Origin: Eupeodes corollae
Lineage: Eukaryota > Arthropoda > Insecta > Diptera > Syrphidae
DNA length: 64,000 bases
NCBI RefSeq assembly: GCF_945859685.1
Contig: NC_079147.1
Location: 195,345,174-195,409,173 of the forward strand
Reading direction: 5' to 3'
The position numbers and the translations under genes are program-made. A model generated the notes under the pieces. The model ran no database searches. It had not been told where the DNA came from and worked only from the letters and a program-made list of their open reading frames with translations. How positions within the stretch are numbered: the stretch's first letter is position 1; the number at the start of each line of letters is the position of its first letter. This document shows, in pieces, positions 32,489 to 44,295 of the stretch.

Positions 32489-33795
32489 AAAGGTGATATT
32501 TAGCTATTATCGTTTTGGCAACACTGGTTTAAACAGCTGATGCACGTTTTGTGTTTTGTTTCACTGTCAAACACCTTCAGATTGGTCTATAATTTAACCA
32601 TGAATCGTCAAATTTGTTTTGAAAATCATTGTTCTTTTCGAAATTTGTATAAGCTGCTTTCGATTTATTCGATTACAGAAGGTTCTGAATTGAGTGTTAA
32701 GGGAACTAAATTGTTGGAGGATCTTATTGAAAAATCTTTTAGGAAAATGACTTAGGGTTTAAGGTGCATGATAGTTGAGTACAGGATTGGGAGGTAGGCG
32801 GAACTGATTAAACAACGGTATTTGGCGGTTTCTGCAGTAATGCAAAAACTAACATATTGATTGGGAGTTAAATGAGATTTAAGAAGCAGGAGGTATTGAG
32901 AGATCGGGAAGTGAATGGTCAGGTCCAATACATTTAGTACAAAAGACGGATGGATCCTATAGGTTCTATGTAAGTTAAATACAAATAAATATAGAGATGC
33001 TTATCCACTTACTTATATGAATTCAATTTAAGAAAGGCTTCGTGGCGCTAAGTTTTTGAATGAGGTGGATATTAAAATAGCTTATTAAGAAGATTGTATT
33101 TCAGGCTTCTCAACTCACCAACGATCTTTAGCCATTCGTCTGCTGCGTCTATTTAGATGAAATCGTCATTATTGCAGGTGATTTCGAGAAACATTTCAGA
33201 ATCCTTTATAATGTGATGAACGGTTGAGTGCAACGAGTGTAAAAGTCAGCAAGGCAAATAGTTGAATCGATACGTCAATAACAAAAATTTAAACTCATGT
33301 TCTGGTATGCTTTAAGGGTTCGTGGAATATAGTTGGTTAAAAAACGATGCTGATACTTGACTTTTTCGTTCTTAAATTTATTAACGATGATGTGCAAGAG
33401 GAGCTGATGTTTCAACGAGACAACGTAATACGTTACACAACTCATGCCACAATTGATTTATTGAAGAAAACTTTTAATAACAGCATCGTTTCAAGTTATG
33501 GTCTTGTGAATTTGTCTCCAAGGTAGTTGTGACAAGTTTGTGCGGCGATATGTAAAGTCGCTAGTTTACGTCAATAACAAGCCTGAAACTGAGGACAACT
33601 TGGAGCACAACAATGGCTATGCTTTACGCCGAATTGGACCTTCAGGTAAGATAAAGTCTGAACCTGTCGTGAAAGCCTTATGCCAGAAATGATAGAATAT
33701 TATCTTTTGAATTAAGTAAATTTCATTACAATTTAAAAATGTCATCTTTGTTTTATTCTAATTCAAATTTCTATACCTCTAAAATAACACCCTTT
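32489..33795 (+). mobile_element. Mariner element carrying a gypsy pol fragment, copy 2
   Basis: The ends are aaaggtgatatttagctatt at 32489 after TA (32487-32488) and, inverted, aaagggtgttattttagagg at 33795 before TA. The order is the same as in copy 1. The mariner N-terminus MNRQICFENHCSFRNLYKLL (32600-32660) is followed by gypsy polymerase (AELIKQRYLAVSAVMQKLTY; RLRGAKFLNEVDIKIAY; VYLDEIVIIAGDFEKHFRIL at 33150-33210). Mariner then resumes at gttgaatcgatacgtca (33261), with the second catalytic block MFQRDNVIRYTTHATIDLLK (33400-33460). Both junctions match copy 1. The active site reads YLDE, not YxDD. Inactive. Confidence 0.7.
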
Positions 33796-34629
33796 TAAAT
33801 ACAGGATTTTTAGATACAATCTCTTGTTTGTTTTATAATTTTTTAAATCAAACATTTTTGAAATAGCGTATTAATAGTATTAAGAATTTTGAATTTAAAA
33901 ACTTGGTAAGTTAATAAGAGCCATTTTAACCTTTTTCAGTCACTATTTTCTTCTTTTAAAAAGTTTTTAAACAAAATTTTAAATAAATTTATTATTATAT
34001 ATAATATAAAAGGGTTTTTCTATAAGAGATTTAACTTTGACCAGCAAGATATTTAGGCAACTCTTTACATTTGGTAAGTAAAAACTACGTTGTTACTATA
34101 ACAGAAACGAAAACGCTTTAAGTTATTAAAATTCATAGTAAGAATATTGCTTCTGCAGTTTGTGTTGTTGACGAAAATCCAGGTTTGGCGATTTTTCGTT
34201 GATCTTAGGAATTTAATATTCCACTAGCGAAATGTGACATTGCATAAAGACTTTGAAAGTACATTTAAAACAAGAATAAAAGCCTGGCGATTATAAGCAA
34301 GGCCTTTTGCGCCATTTAAATGTATCAACATGGTTTGGACCGTCAGTTATGAGGAACATTTTTTACAACAGAAGCTACGTTAATAAGAAGAATTATAGAA
34401 TTCGGGTCTCGGAAAATACTAAAATAATTTTTAAACAGCCTCTCCATTATCAACCTCAAAGTGTCACTACTATTTTTAAAGTGTGATTGAAGCTTACTTA
34501 TTGAGGCTGGTGCAAGGGTGAATTGATTTTGCTATCAAGATATGATTACACAAGTCAGCTAAAAATAAAAAAATACGTCTAGATTTGTTCTACGATTTTT
34601 CTAATCTGTATACGAGAAAATACAGTAAT

Positions 34630-36250
34630 ACGGTTTTATTTTTTATTTTATTCAATTTCTTTATTCTTATTAACAAAAAAAACTACATGGTAATCCTTAA
34701 TAGCTTATATATAAATAAGAATAGTTAGTGCCATAATTTATTTAAGAAAAAAATAGTGTAAATGGCACATCTAATTAATACATTGTTTGTGTGGGGTGTA
34801 CAATTAAAGGTTATTACAATTAAACATTATTATTAAACATTATTATTCATCAACAGAATTCAATACAAAAATAAACAGAATTAAAGAAATTCAGAGACAA
34901 GGTTAGTTAAATTCCAAATTGAATTAGCATTTCGATAGCATGATGATCCAAATCAAGAAGCCATATTTTTATTTTTTTCAAAAAGACGTTCATATTTCTT
35001 ATATTGCGAATGTTAACCGGTAGTGTATTAAACAGTATACATGAAATAATTGGGTAAGAGTTTCTGTAACTAGTGGTGCGAAAAAAGGGAATATTGACCA
35101 AGTAAGCAGAGTTGCTGCGAAGATTTCTAAGGTCCGAAATCGGACTTTGCAGATAACCTGACCTTTTAAAAAACACTTTGAGGACTTTAAAATAAAATAA
35201 ATGACGAACAGGTAGGACTTGCTGGTATCTAAATAAATGCATTGAGTTAGCTAGTCGATGCGTTTTGCAAACATTTCGAATCGCAGATTTCTGAAAGACA
35301 GTTAGCTGATTAAGATGATTCACATATGCTCCACCCCAGCAACAAATGCCATATTCTAATTTTGAATGGAAAATTCCATAGTAGACCATCTTCAACATTT
35401 CCAAGGAGCAGTGTTTCCTTAAATGATAAAAATTCCGATTAGCTGAAAACAGATAGTTCTTTAAAAGCGATAATTGTTTGGTCCAATTTAAATTTTGGTC
35501 AAAAGTAATACCTATTTGAAGTCTTCTACAATTTTAATTGTAAAACAGTTTTTATTGCAAAGTTGATAATTAGTACAATTATGTGAATGAAAAAGTATAG
35601 GAATATCAGGCGATATTTTACGAGTAAGACTAAAATACATAAAATACATGACTATAAGCTCATGTTTCGCAAACCAGCATCTAAGCAGATGAACATCATG
35701 ATTTATTTCACATATTTGATTTAAGGGACTAGATGAACAGTAAGCAATTCCTAGGTCATCTGCAAAGGCTTTGATTCTACCAATTATTGGAAGCGAAAAA
35801 AGAGAATTTATGTATATTAGAAATAAAACTGGACCGAGTACTGAACCTTGAGGGACTCCTAAGTGACTAGTTTTAGGGTCACTGAAGCAGTTTTGAATTT
35901 TCACTAACTGCATTCTATTTTTAAGATAGGAATCAAACCATTTTAAGGTAAACCCACGATAGCCAGCCATATCAAGCTTGTCTAGCAAGATTTTATGGTT
36001 AACCATATCAAATGCCTTAGTTATGTCACGAAAGTGATATTTACGATCTAAACCACTTTGCAGAATACAAAAAAATCTAGAAGAGCATCTTCCGTAGATC
36101 GTCCAGTTCTAAAACCGAATTGCATCGGACTAAAAAAATTGATTCTATTAAGATAAACAAGCATTCTAGTTTTAATAAGTTTTTCGAAAACCTTGAAAAA
36201 CCTTTTAGGAGTTATTGAGTATAATTTGATTATTTTGTTTATCAAGTTGA
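34630..36250 (-). mobile_element. CR1-like non-LTR retrotransposon nested in the mariner
   Basis: Three minus-strand frames in order encode FKVFEKLIKTRMLVYLNRIN and GFRTGRSTEDALLDF (36048-36281), the RT palm (35512-36006), and the thumb plus C-terminus KMVYYGIFHSKLEYGICCWGG and NQLTVFQKSAIRNVCKTHR (34907-35404). The family is CR1-like by GVPQGSVLGPVLFLIYIN. It is 5'-truncated, with no endonuclease. The 3' side ends at a T-rich run on the plus strand (34636-34660), consistent with an A-rich tail. Only a few frame breaks are present, so it is younger than the mariner it sits in. Confidence 0.8.
35512..36006 (-). pseudogene. RT palm of the nested CR1-like element
   Basis: The open frame of 164 codons starts MVNHKILLDKLDMAGYRGFT, the end of RT motif A (the catalytic aspartate lies just upstream in broken sequence). 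It carries GVPQGSVLGPVLFLIYIN at 50-67 and the active site FADDLGIA at 81-88, with both aspartates present. The frame then runs on into the thumb. Neighbouring frames on both sides complete the domain, so the enzyme is broken by frameshifts rather than by loss of the active site. Confidence 0.75.
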
Positions 36251-37035
36251 GAACCGTTTTTTTACAGAACAAAAATATCAAGCCAACAAAATTAGGAAAT
36301 TTTGAACATTATAATTTGCGTTGCAAAATTTTTCTAAGACTTGCGACAAGAAAAACAAATATACAAATTCAACAAACCCTTTCAACTTATTTGTACTGTA
36401 ACTTTTAAACGATAGCAATAATTGGAAAAATGAATAGATAGTATTTTGTAGAGAATGTAATTTGCCACAATTTGGTGGTTTTTTTTTCCAATGGACCAAA
36501 AATTAACTAGTTATGTTGAAATAAAAAATAATCAGTCAAGTACGGTACTCAATAGTATTTATGATATCTATTTCACTAGGATTTTCAGATTAGTTAATCT
36601 TTTTGTTTTTTATTCAAAATGACTGATTAATATTTTCAGGAAAGTTCTCTGTTTCTGATTTGTTTAATATATTTCTACAAAACGATCAAAATTCATCGAT
36701 TTTTTGACTTCCTCTTAAAATGTTTTCCTAATCTCAAAGCAGATTTCAATCTAAGCAAGCAACAATGCTATCGGAAAATTACAACAAAAGTTTCCTGACC
36801 GTATTATTTCTTGTAAAGATGATCAAAATGGGCGCTCCCAGGAGATATAATAATTTAACACCTTTAGATTTTGGGCTTTGAACCTACCTGAAAGATTGGA
36901 TTAGAATATATTCAATACCTTTAAGACCCTTACCGAGATTATTCGTCATGAAAATTTGTGGCGTTACGAATAACGTTTCTTAAAAAAAACTTAGTTTTTA
37001 AATCAAAATGAAATCTCTTATTGTAAAACCCTGTA

Positions 37036-38984
37036 TTTAGATAGCTTCATGAGTATTGTTAACTTTTGTATACCCTACTCTAGTATGTCTTCCTGAAAAA
37101 GAGCACAATTTCTTAAGATTCGTTTTTCTAATTCAAAAGAAATTTTCTTTTATTTTTTGTATCATTCTTCTCAAGTTCACTCACGCAATTTTCTAAAAAA
37201 TTAATTTCTAGGTTCGTTTCTTTTTACATATTTTTAAAACTCAGGTAATCATCATAAAAGGTGACTCAATTAGAATTTACTTTTCTATTTCTAATGTTTC
37301 CTCATAAATATGCATTTGTGTGGTATTATTATTTTTTTTGTATTATTTTATTAATATAAACGAAGAAGAAAAAGGTGTAGGCAAACAGGGAGAGGCAAAG
37401 GCAAATATAGTTAAAAACGAATGAACAAAAAAAATTAACAACAATAGAATAATTAAAAGAAAATAATATAATTATTGTATTTCTTTTATTCTTAGGTGTT
37501 GGTAGGTAGGTAAACAGTTTTTTATTTTGTTTTCTTTGAATTTTATTTCTATAACAACTTTTCTTTGTTTGACAGTGGCTTATAAGGGTGTGCATATATA
37601 TAAATAATTTAAGAAAGAACATGAAGAAAGAATAACAGAACAACAAGTTATAACAGTTTAAGAATTTAAGACAAGATAACCACTTTATGAAGAAATGAAG
37701 TAATACTAAAAAAAGTTAAAGAAAACGAAAGACCACATGACAGGAAATTGTCATTGTACTTCGAAGTCAAGGTATTTTAAAAAACATCTAAAACATAATC
37801 TTCATTGACAAAATGCTTTTTTAGGAATTTTTGCAAAAATTAAAACAAAAATATTATCATAAGATTTTAAAATGCAATTTAGTTATTTGAGGCACTTTGA
37901 AATGAGGATCACTTTGGCTAAAAGCTCTGTTAGTACCTAGATTTCAGTAAAGCAGTTAACAATCAACTAAATTGAGAAAATAAATGTTTGTGAAAATATT
38001 AATGTGAGCTTTTGCCTTCTAAAAAAAACAAGTTCAAAGCCTCAAAAGGACCAGTCTGGTGTTATAGCCTTATTTGTAGTTTTTATGTCGAGGCATGAAG
38101 AAAATTTTTGGAAAAAGGTCACTGTTAGACAAAAAAAGGGTTTACGGTCCTTAATTCAAATCCAGGCCTAGAGTTGTTCGTTAACAAATATACCCTTCAA
38201 AAATGCTAAGGATCACTAAAAACGGTTTTTGAAGGCTACATTAAAATACATATTCCTTGTCAATGAATTGTCTGATAGTTTCAAAGTACAAATCATCATC
38301 TTCTTGATATATTTAAAATAATTTTAGTATTTAACTTTTTGGGAATGCTCTTAAATTATGGTTGTGAGTCTTTATTTGAATCTATACGAAGTTATGAGAA
38401 TTAATGAAGTTGATATATATTTCAAAAGCTCGATGTTGTAGCCTTGCTTTTTATACAGTTTCTTTCCGAAAACAAAAATTACTTTTAACCACCTTTGCTT
38501 TTTCTTAATAAAAACCAGTTTAGTATAAATTTTTCAGGGTTTCTAACAATTTATGAAGCTTTTTCGAAAATATTAAATGAATTTTGAAGATAGGTTATAG
38601 ATTATCAAAAAAAACAATGTTATGAATTTTGGTACCTTCAAAAATCCTTGTTGTTAGGATAGTTTTCAAATGTTCACAGGATGCTGAAACATTTGAAAAA
38701 TATCCTCCGGATAAAAAAAAATTTCTTTAAGTTCTGAAAGCCTTTGAATACACAATTTCGAGTTGTACGAGGCAATGTTTTATCCGAATTTAAAAAGAAA
38801 AACTTATATTCTAAAAATCAAAAATCGTCAATTGCAGACCGTTTTTGAATGAATAATAAGAGACCCTTTGCCTTATTAAATTTGAAGAAAGTTTTATAAT
38901 ACGTATAGGTATATTGTTTTTGTACTAAAAGTTTTCAGTGTCAAATTTAGTTTTAATTAAATCTGCTTTATTAAATTCTGTTCT
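37036..38984. other. AT-rich unassigned DNA
   Basis: No feature supported. The open frame at 37329-37646 on the minus strand is low-complexity, rich in F, I, L and Y, and is probably chance. Confidence 0.4.
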
Positions 38985-40970
38985 CCAAAATTCAGTTCAG
39001 TTATACTCAAGCTTTGGACGTAGATAACATCCAGATCCAATTACCTTTTTGTGATCGTTCCACAAGAGGTGGGTGGTGGTACACGTACCGCAAATATCGA
39101 TATGTTCAGTCTCATTGATGCAAGTGCCATCCATGGATAATGTCAAAGGGGTATATCTCGCTTTAAAAATACAAGACAGCATTGGGTTTTTAAAGCATTA
39201 AATTACACAAAGTTTTTTAATCCCCTTTGAACAATGCTGTTTAGGTCGGAATTTAATGAGCTTATCATGTTTTGTCGTGGCAGTTCCACATCCGAAGAAG
39301 AGCGGTGTCAGTCTGAAAACGAATATGAAAAGGTAAGAGTACTATCGTCAGCGAAACAATGTATTGGATTGTTGCAGACAGGAGATCATTAATAAAAATG
39401 AGAGAGAGTGTTGGAGATAGAACAGAGCCCTGGGGCACACCATCATTTATTTTGATGTTTTCAGACTTAAATTCACTTGTACTTGTATTGAATGATCCGA
39501 AAGGTAATTACTAATCCAATGAAGAAGGGATTCATGAAAACCGAAAGCACGCATTTTCGATAAGAGAGCACGATGTCAAACCTTTTCAAGAGCTTTTGAA
39601 ATATTAAGTGCAATAATACTTTCTCCGAAGCGATGTAATGATTTGCTCCACTGTTCGGTGAGATGAACCACGAGATCACCAGTGGACCGATTGCTTCTAA
39701 AGCCGTACTGACGGGCATTAAGAAGCTTTCAATCTTCAAGATATGCTGATAATTAATCAGCGTTTCCATGACCTTGGGAAGAAGGAACGTAAGTGCAATC
39801 GGTCGGTAATTAGAGGACGGGAAAGATTCGCCTTTTTTTTGGGAATGGGCTGGACAAATGCAGTTTTCAATCTTCTCGGAACGAATCCTGAGGAGTAGGA
39901 CAGATGAAAAAGCTTACGCAGTGGTTTTGTCAGCGTTGAAGAACACCTCTTCCTAACAATTGCGAGGATACCATCCGGACCACCGGATTTATGAATGTTG
40001 GGATCTTTAAGAACTCTTGCCACAGTACGAGTGCGAAAAAAGATTGGTCCAATAACATCACTAACTAGCTCAAGTACAGGCGGAGTCATAACACTCACTG
40101 ACAGCGTTGGTATGCCTATCAAAGAGATTAGCTTGCTTCAAAAAACAAAAAGCTAACAAAAGGTGTCATTGACAACAAGTGTCATATCCGAGAAAGAATT
40201 CCTCATGTTTTTTACAAATGACCAAACATTTTTACTGCGTTTCCGTAATTTTTCGTCGTGTATAAATTTGCTCCATCGAATATGGGAGTTGCAGGCTTGT
40301 TTGAACTTTTTAAGGCTTTCCCCAGTAGGGTTGGCTTTATAGCAACGGAAACTTACTTCTTTGGTCCTAATAACCTCTTTACAGCTAACGTCAAACAATG
40401 CTTTTAACCCTATTCGGGATAAAAGTTCTCAATCCCAGGAAAATCAAACTTGTGATCATATCAGCGCTGGCGTCAAAGTCACTATCGAGGAAGCATAGTG
40501 CCCAGTTAAAGATTCTGAAGTAATTATTGAGACCGTCCAGTTGGCTTTCCCTGATTGCCAAACGGTTCTCTTAGGAGCTCTTTCTTTAACTGTACAGTTT
40601 TAACACAAGAAACTTGCTGACAATAGTCAGATGTGCCTAAAGGAGATAGAACACTTACAGTGTACTTATCAGGATCAGAGGTAAGGAACAAGTCAAGATT
40701 GTTTTCCGCTCGACCTTCCACGTCCGATATTCGGGTGGGCCCGTTGACTAGCTGAGTTAGGTGGTTCAACTCAGCGAAGATCTGAGCACTCACTCCATCG
40801 GGTGTTGTCTACCCTGAATGTTGAAGCCGTGAAGAATTTTGTACATTGAAATCACCCGTAACAACGATTTCAGTGAGAGGATAGGACGAATTCTTTGGAT
40901 GGATACAGACAAAGAAACAAATTCACGAGAAGTTGATACTCTGTCTAAAAGCAAATCTTTTATCTAAATA
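38985..40970 (-). mobile_element. Jockey-like non-LTR retrotransposon, longest copy of SVLSPT family
   Basis: On the minus strand, from high to low coordinates, the order is as follows. Endonuclease: VVTGDFNVQNSSRLQHS near 40830-40880, then ENNLDLFLTSDPDKYTVSVL (40650-40720). Linker: RWSKFIHDEKLRKRSKNVW. RT fingers: GGPDGILAIVRKRCSSTLTK and FVQPIPKKKANLSRPL (39757-40122). Finger-palm remnants follow (39473-39769). Then INDGVPQGSVLSPTLSLIFI near 39420-39460 and an intact FADD box (PIHCFADDSTLTF) near 39330-39365. The thumb and C-terminus (LEYN, YLRPK) run to 38997. Many frameshifts show it is inactive and 5'-truncated. Confidence 0.75.
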
Positions 40971-40972
40971 TT

Positions 40973-41017
40973 GCCTTAAGACGGTAAAAAAACGATGGCT
41001 TTTCAGCGTCTTAAGGC
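40973..41017. other. Perfect 11-bp stem hairpin
   Basis: gccttaagacg at 40973-40983 and cgtcttaaggc at 41007-41017 are perfect inverted repeats separated by 23 bases, with further partial pairing inside. The hairpin lies exactly between a retrotransposon remnant and a transposase remnant. It may be a transposon terminus or a small structured RNA; the sequence does not decide. Confidence 0.4.
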
Positions 41018-41019
41018 TA

Positions 41020-41640
41020 GTGTATTTTTTAGTTCGGACCTTGCTTTCCATAGTGCTTCAGAGGAAATAATCCATTGGATTTGCGTCAGTTGAATTTAAG
41101 AGCCAGTGAGTTCGAAATGAAGTTCGTAAAGTTGTTTTCAACGGCACTTTGAGGACGGGGCTGTCTTGCTTAAAAGTTCAAGTTCTGAGTCCTAAATTTT
41201 TGTATGTACAGAACTTCAAAGCAGCCTCAAGAATATTTTCCGTATGATATGCAGCATTTACTTTGAAGTTAATATTCACAACAGTCCAAAGGATTATTTG
41301 TGGCGGGTTCTGCTTCCTGGTGGTGACTAGTACTCATTATTTTAAGCAATGTCTAACTTTTTTTTTTATTCACAAATTGCTTAATTTGCAAATGGCTCTC
41401 GTCAGAAAACACGATTTTCGAAAATTGGCTGCTTTTGGTCAAATAAACTAACTCATTCGCTTTCTCAAGTCTTGATTGTTGCAGTTCCGGTGTAAGACCA
41501 ATCAAAATGATTCTGTAGGTAAAACTTAGAACAGTTACTTAGCAAATTTTCAAAAGCTGATGCCACTGTGACAACCATCTGAAATTGGTTACACTTCGAG
41601 TATCGGACCCTGCGAATGTAATGAACAAAAGAGCAGTATT
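41020..41640 (-). mobile_element. IS630/Tc1-mariner transposase remnant
   Basis: The minus strand reads LTPELQQSRLEKANELVYLT and SSQFSKIVFSDESHLQIKQF plus VNKKK (41360-41480), the first catalytic block of a mariner-related group. Scattered pieces follow on the same strand, including a Leu-rich LEAALKF-like region, QDSPVLK-like remnants of the second block, and ANPMDYF near 41065-41085 for the third, all in shifting frames. It is a separate lineage from the other mariners here. No TIR is certain, and the copy is inactive. Confidence 0.55.
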
Positions 41641-42010
41641 CATTACTTTTTCCAGTAGTCATTACATAAAAATGTTATTAAATATTATTTTCTTCAATTA
41701 CATTTTATGCAATATACCAACAGAATTTTCTGAAATGCTCAATTCTTTTATTTACATAAGGAATTCAATAACCTTGACTTTAATTTAGAAGTTATTTCCT
41801 TCAAGAACTTGAATAAGCCCACTACAATTTTTTAATTACATGTAATTAGTAAGTGAACTTTTTCAATTGCAATTACAAGTAATTGAAAAGCATAATGTTT
41901 CAATTACAATTACTTCTAATTGTAATGGAAAAAAAAGTGAGGAGATAATTACTGATAATAATTGAAATGAAAGTGGAAATTAATTACGAGAAGTAATCAT
42001 TATTTCCCAA
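41641..42010. repeat. AT-rich block of GTAATTG/CAATTAC words
   Basis: The words ttttaattacatgtaattag, caattgcaattacaagtaat and acaattacttctaattgtaa lie here, many of them palindromic. Part of it matches the reverse complement of 1128-1205. Like that block, it borders a Tc1/mariner remnant. It is non-coding. Confidence 0.45.
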
Positions 42011-43555
42011 CTCTGATCCTCATAGATTTTATGGAGACTCATTTCACGAAACAAACATTTTCACTTTCATAAGCTGACTGTCAATGTTATTGGTAATAAT
42101 ATTGACACATGTTAATATTATGATACTCGTAGAATCTTGGAAATTAGATTTTCATTTATTTATCTCGAACCCTTGAGCCTGTTTAAGGGAAATCCACGCA
42201 AGACTTCAATTTCGGTACAATATTTTTTCTCATTCGAAATTACCCTTTCTCACCTACCTATTCAGAATATTACCACATGTGCCCTCTTTGAAAAGTTTCG
42301 ATATTCACAAAACTCATGGTCAGTGTTCAATTCAATTCGGTAAAATTCCTTTATTCACGAGGAAATCATGTATTCGTAAGAATCCGGCCCTACAGTCTGC
42401 TTAACATAGTCACGTAATGAAAATAAAATAAGAAATGAATTCTTTCTCCAAAAACAACATTTTATAAGATAAATCTATCTTTTTCTTCATAAAATGAGAG
42501 CTAAGTCTTACAAATGACCAATACCAAGTGTTTTGGAATTATTTTTTTCTATACTTTCCTCAGATATCCTCAGATTTCAACTACATATTTTATTTGCTAC
42601 CTAAGTATACGAATATCGACTATAGATATATTTTATATTAAAAGTATAAGATTTCTTCATTTCAAATTACTTTATTGATGATTTTGAGATCCTAATGCGG
42701 TTGAATGGTTGGAAGATTTCTATTTTTTGTGTTGCCAGGAATGGATCCAAAGTAGATCGAACGTGCTTCGAATAAAATTTCAAATATAGTTGAGTTTTTT
42801 TATTTTTTTATTGAGCTTGGCAAATGGAACATATAAAGCATCATCAATATCAATTTCAGTTAAGGTTTAATATGACGGAAAAAGATTTCATTTAAGTTAA
42901 AGGAATATTAAAAAACGGAAATTCTCTAGCAGTCAGTTGTTTTTTTTTTTTTGTCTGTATTGAAAATTCATTCATCAAAAAATATGTTTGCATTCACTTG
43001 AAAGTCACAAGGTACTTGAGAAATTGTACTTCAATGGAATTAAAAATAAATAAAAGGTAGATTTGCTTTATTAAAATTTCTTATCTTAACTAATTGCTAT
43101 CGTCGTGGAGGGATTAGATTGTGTTGGTTTCTTTGGAAATTTTTATTTAAGTGGGATAAGATTACCTCCTTAACTGCTCAGACGTGCGTCGGTCTGTCCG
43201 ACGGAAAAATAAACATTTATCAATCACAAGGTCGTTTAGAGTGTTTATTTATTTATCACCAAATCTTATTGCTCAAGTCGACAGCTTATCAATAACAAAG
43301 AAAATGATTAGAAAGTAAATCCGCATCCGCATACCTTTGTTTACATGTGCAAACATTTGGAAATTTCGACAAAATATTTGTGAAAGAGCGAATTTTGAGT
43401 GAGATATTTAAGTTTTTTGTTTTTATGTTGTTTTTTTAATATTCGTTTCAGCGTTCTAAACCACATGGAGCTTCATGGAGCCAAAGTTAAGAAGACATTT
43501 TTTGGTCTAATAAAGTGTTATTTTCTACATTTGCAACAAAATAGTAGCGAAAAAT
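42011..43555. other. AT-rich unassigned DNA
   Basis: No supported gene or element. A small hairpin, cgtcgg-tctgt-ccgacg, lies near 43188-43204. Confidence 0.4.
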
Positions 43556-44295
43556 TCAATATTCTTTGAAGAAAAACACAATTTTTTGAGAAAAATCAAA
43601 TTTTTTGAAGAAAAATCAAATTTTTTGAAGAAAAATCAAATTTTTTGAAGAAAAATCAAATTTTTTGAAGAAAAATCAAATTTTTTGAAGAAAAATCAAA
43701 TTTTTTGAAGAAAAATACAATTTTTTGAAGAAAAATCAAATTTTTTGAAGAAAAATCAAATTTTTTGAAGAAAAATCAAATTTTTTGAAGAAAAATACAA
43801 TTTTTTGAAGAAAAATACAATTTTTTGAAGAAAAATACAATTTTTTGAAGAAAAATACAATTTTTTGAAGAAAAATACAATTTTTTGAAGAAAAATACAA
43901 TTTTTTGAAGAAAAATACAATTTTTTGAAGAAAAATACAATTTTTTGAAGAAAAATCAAATTTTTTGAAGAAAAATCAAATTTTTTGAAGAAAAATCAAA
44001 TTTTTTGAAGAAAAATCAAATTTTTTGAAGAAAAATCAAATTTTTTGAAGAAAAATCAAATTTTTTGAAGAAAAATACAATTTTTTGAAGAAAAATACAA
44101 TTTTCTGAAGAAAAATCATCAAATCATGAAATTTTTTGAAGAAAAATACAATTTTTTGAAAAAAAATAAAAAAAATTGAAGAAAAATCAAATTTTTTGAA
44201 GAAAAATCAAATTTTTTGAAGAAAAATCAAATTTTTTGAAGAAAAATCAAATTTTTTGAAGAAAAATCAAATTTTTTGAAGAAAAATCAAATTTT
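43556..44295. repeat. 20-bp minisatellite, left block
   Basis: The unit ttttttgaagaaaaatcaaa is repeated about 36 times with an exact 20-bp period over most of the block. Two variants alternate in runs, ending tcaaa or tacaa; one run of about nine tacaa units spans 43781-43940. The borders contain degenerate units. The T6 and A5 runs fall about 10 bp apart. The minus-strand open frame (43756-43959) is only a by-product of 3 x 20 bp repeating as 20 residues. Confidence 0.95.

Larger units (their letters stand above)
34009..37033 (+). mobile_element. Second mariner family, full length, split by a retrotransposon
   Basis: The left end aaagggtttttctataagag at 34009 (TA at 34007-34008) and the right end, inverted, cagggttttacaataagaga at 37033 (TA at 37034-37035) are good TIRs. 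The transposase N-terminal and middle part is at 34090-34480 (QELKPGDYKQ-like, then YNRSYVNKKNYRI and PLHYQPQSVT). The C-terminal part is at 36720-36980 (KFPDRIIS, NNLTPLDFGL-TYLKDW). A minus-strand CR1-like retrotransposon lies between. Frame breaks in both halves show it is inactive. Confidence 0.7.

Noticed and set aside
37329..37646. 105-residue hydrophobic minus-strand protein
   Set aside because: Composition (F, I, L, Y, K) is what AT-rich DNA gives by chance; no signal or domain pattern.
43756..43959. Open reading frame with a 20-residue repeat
   Set aside because: It follows from a 20-bp DNA repeat read in three frames; no independent sign of coding.
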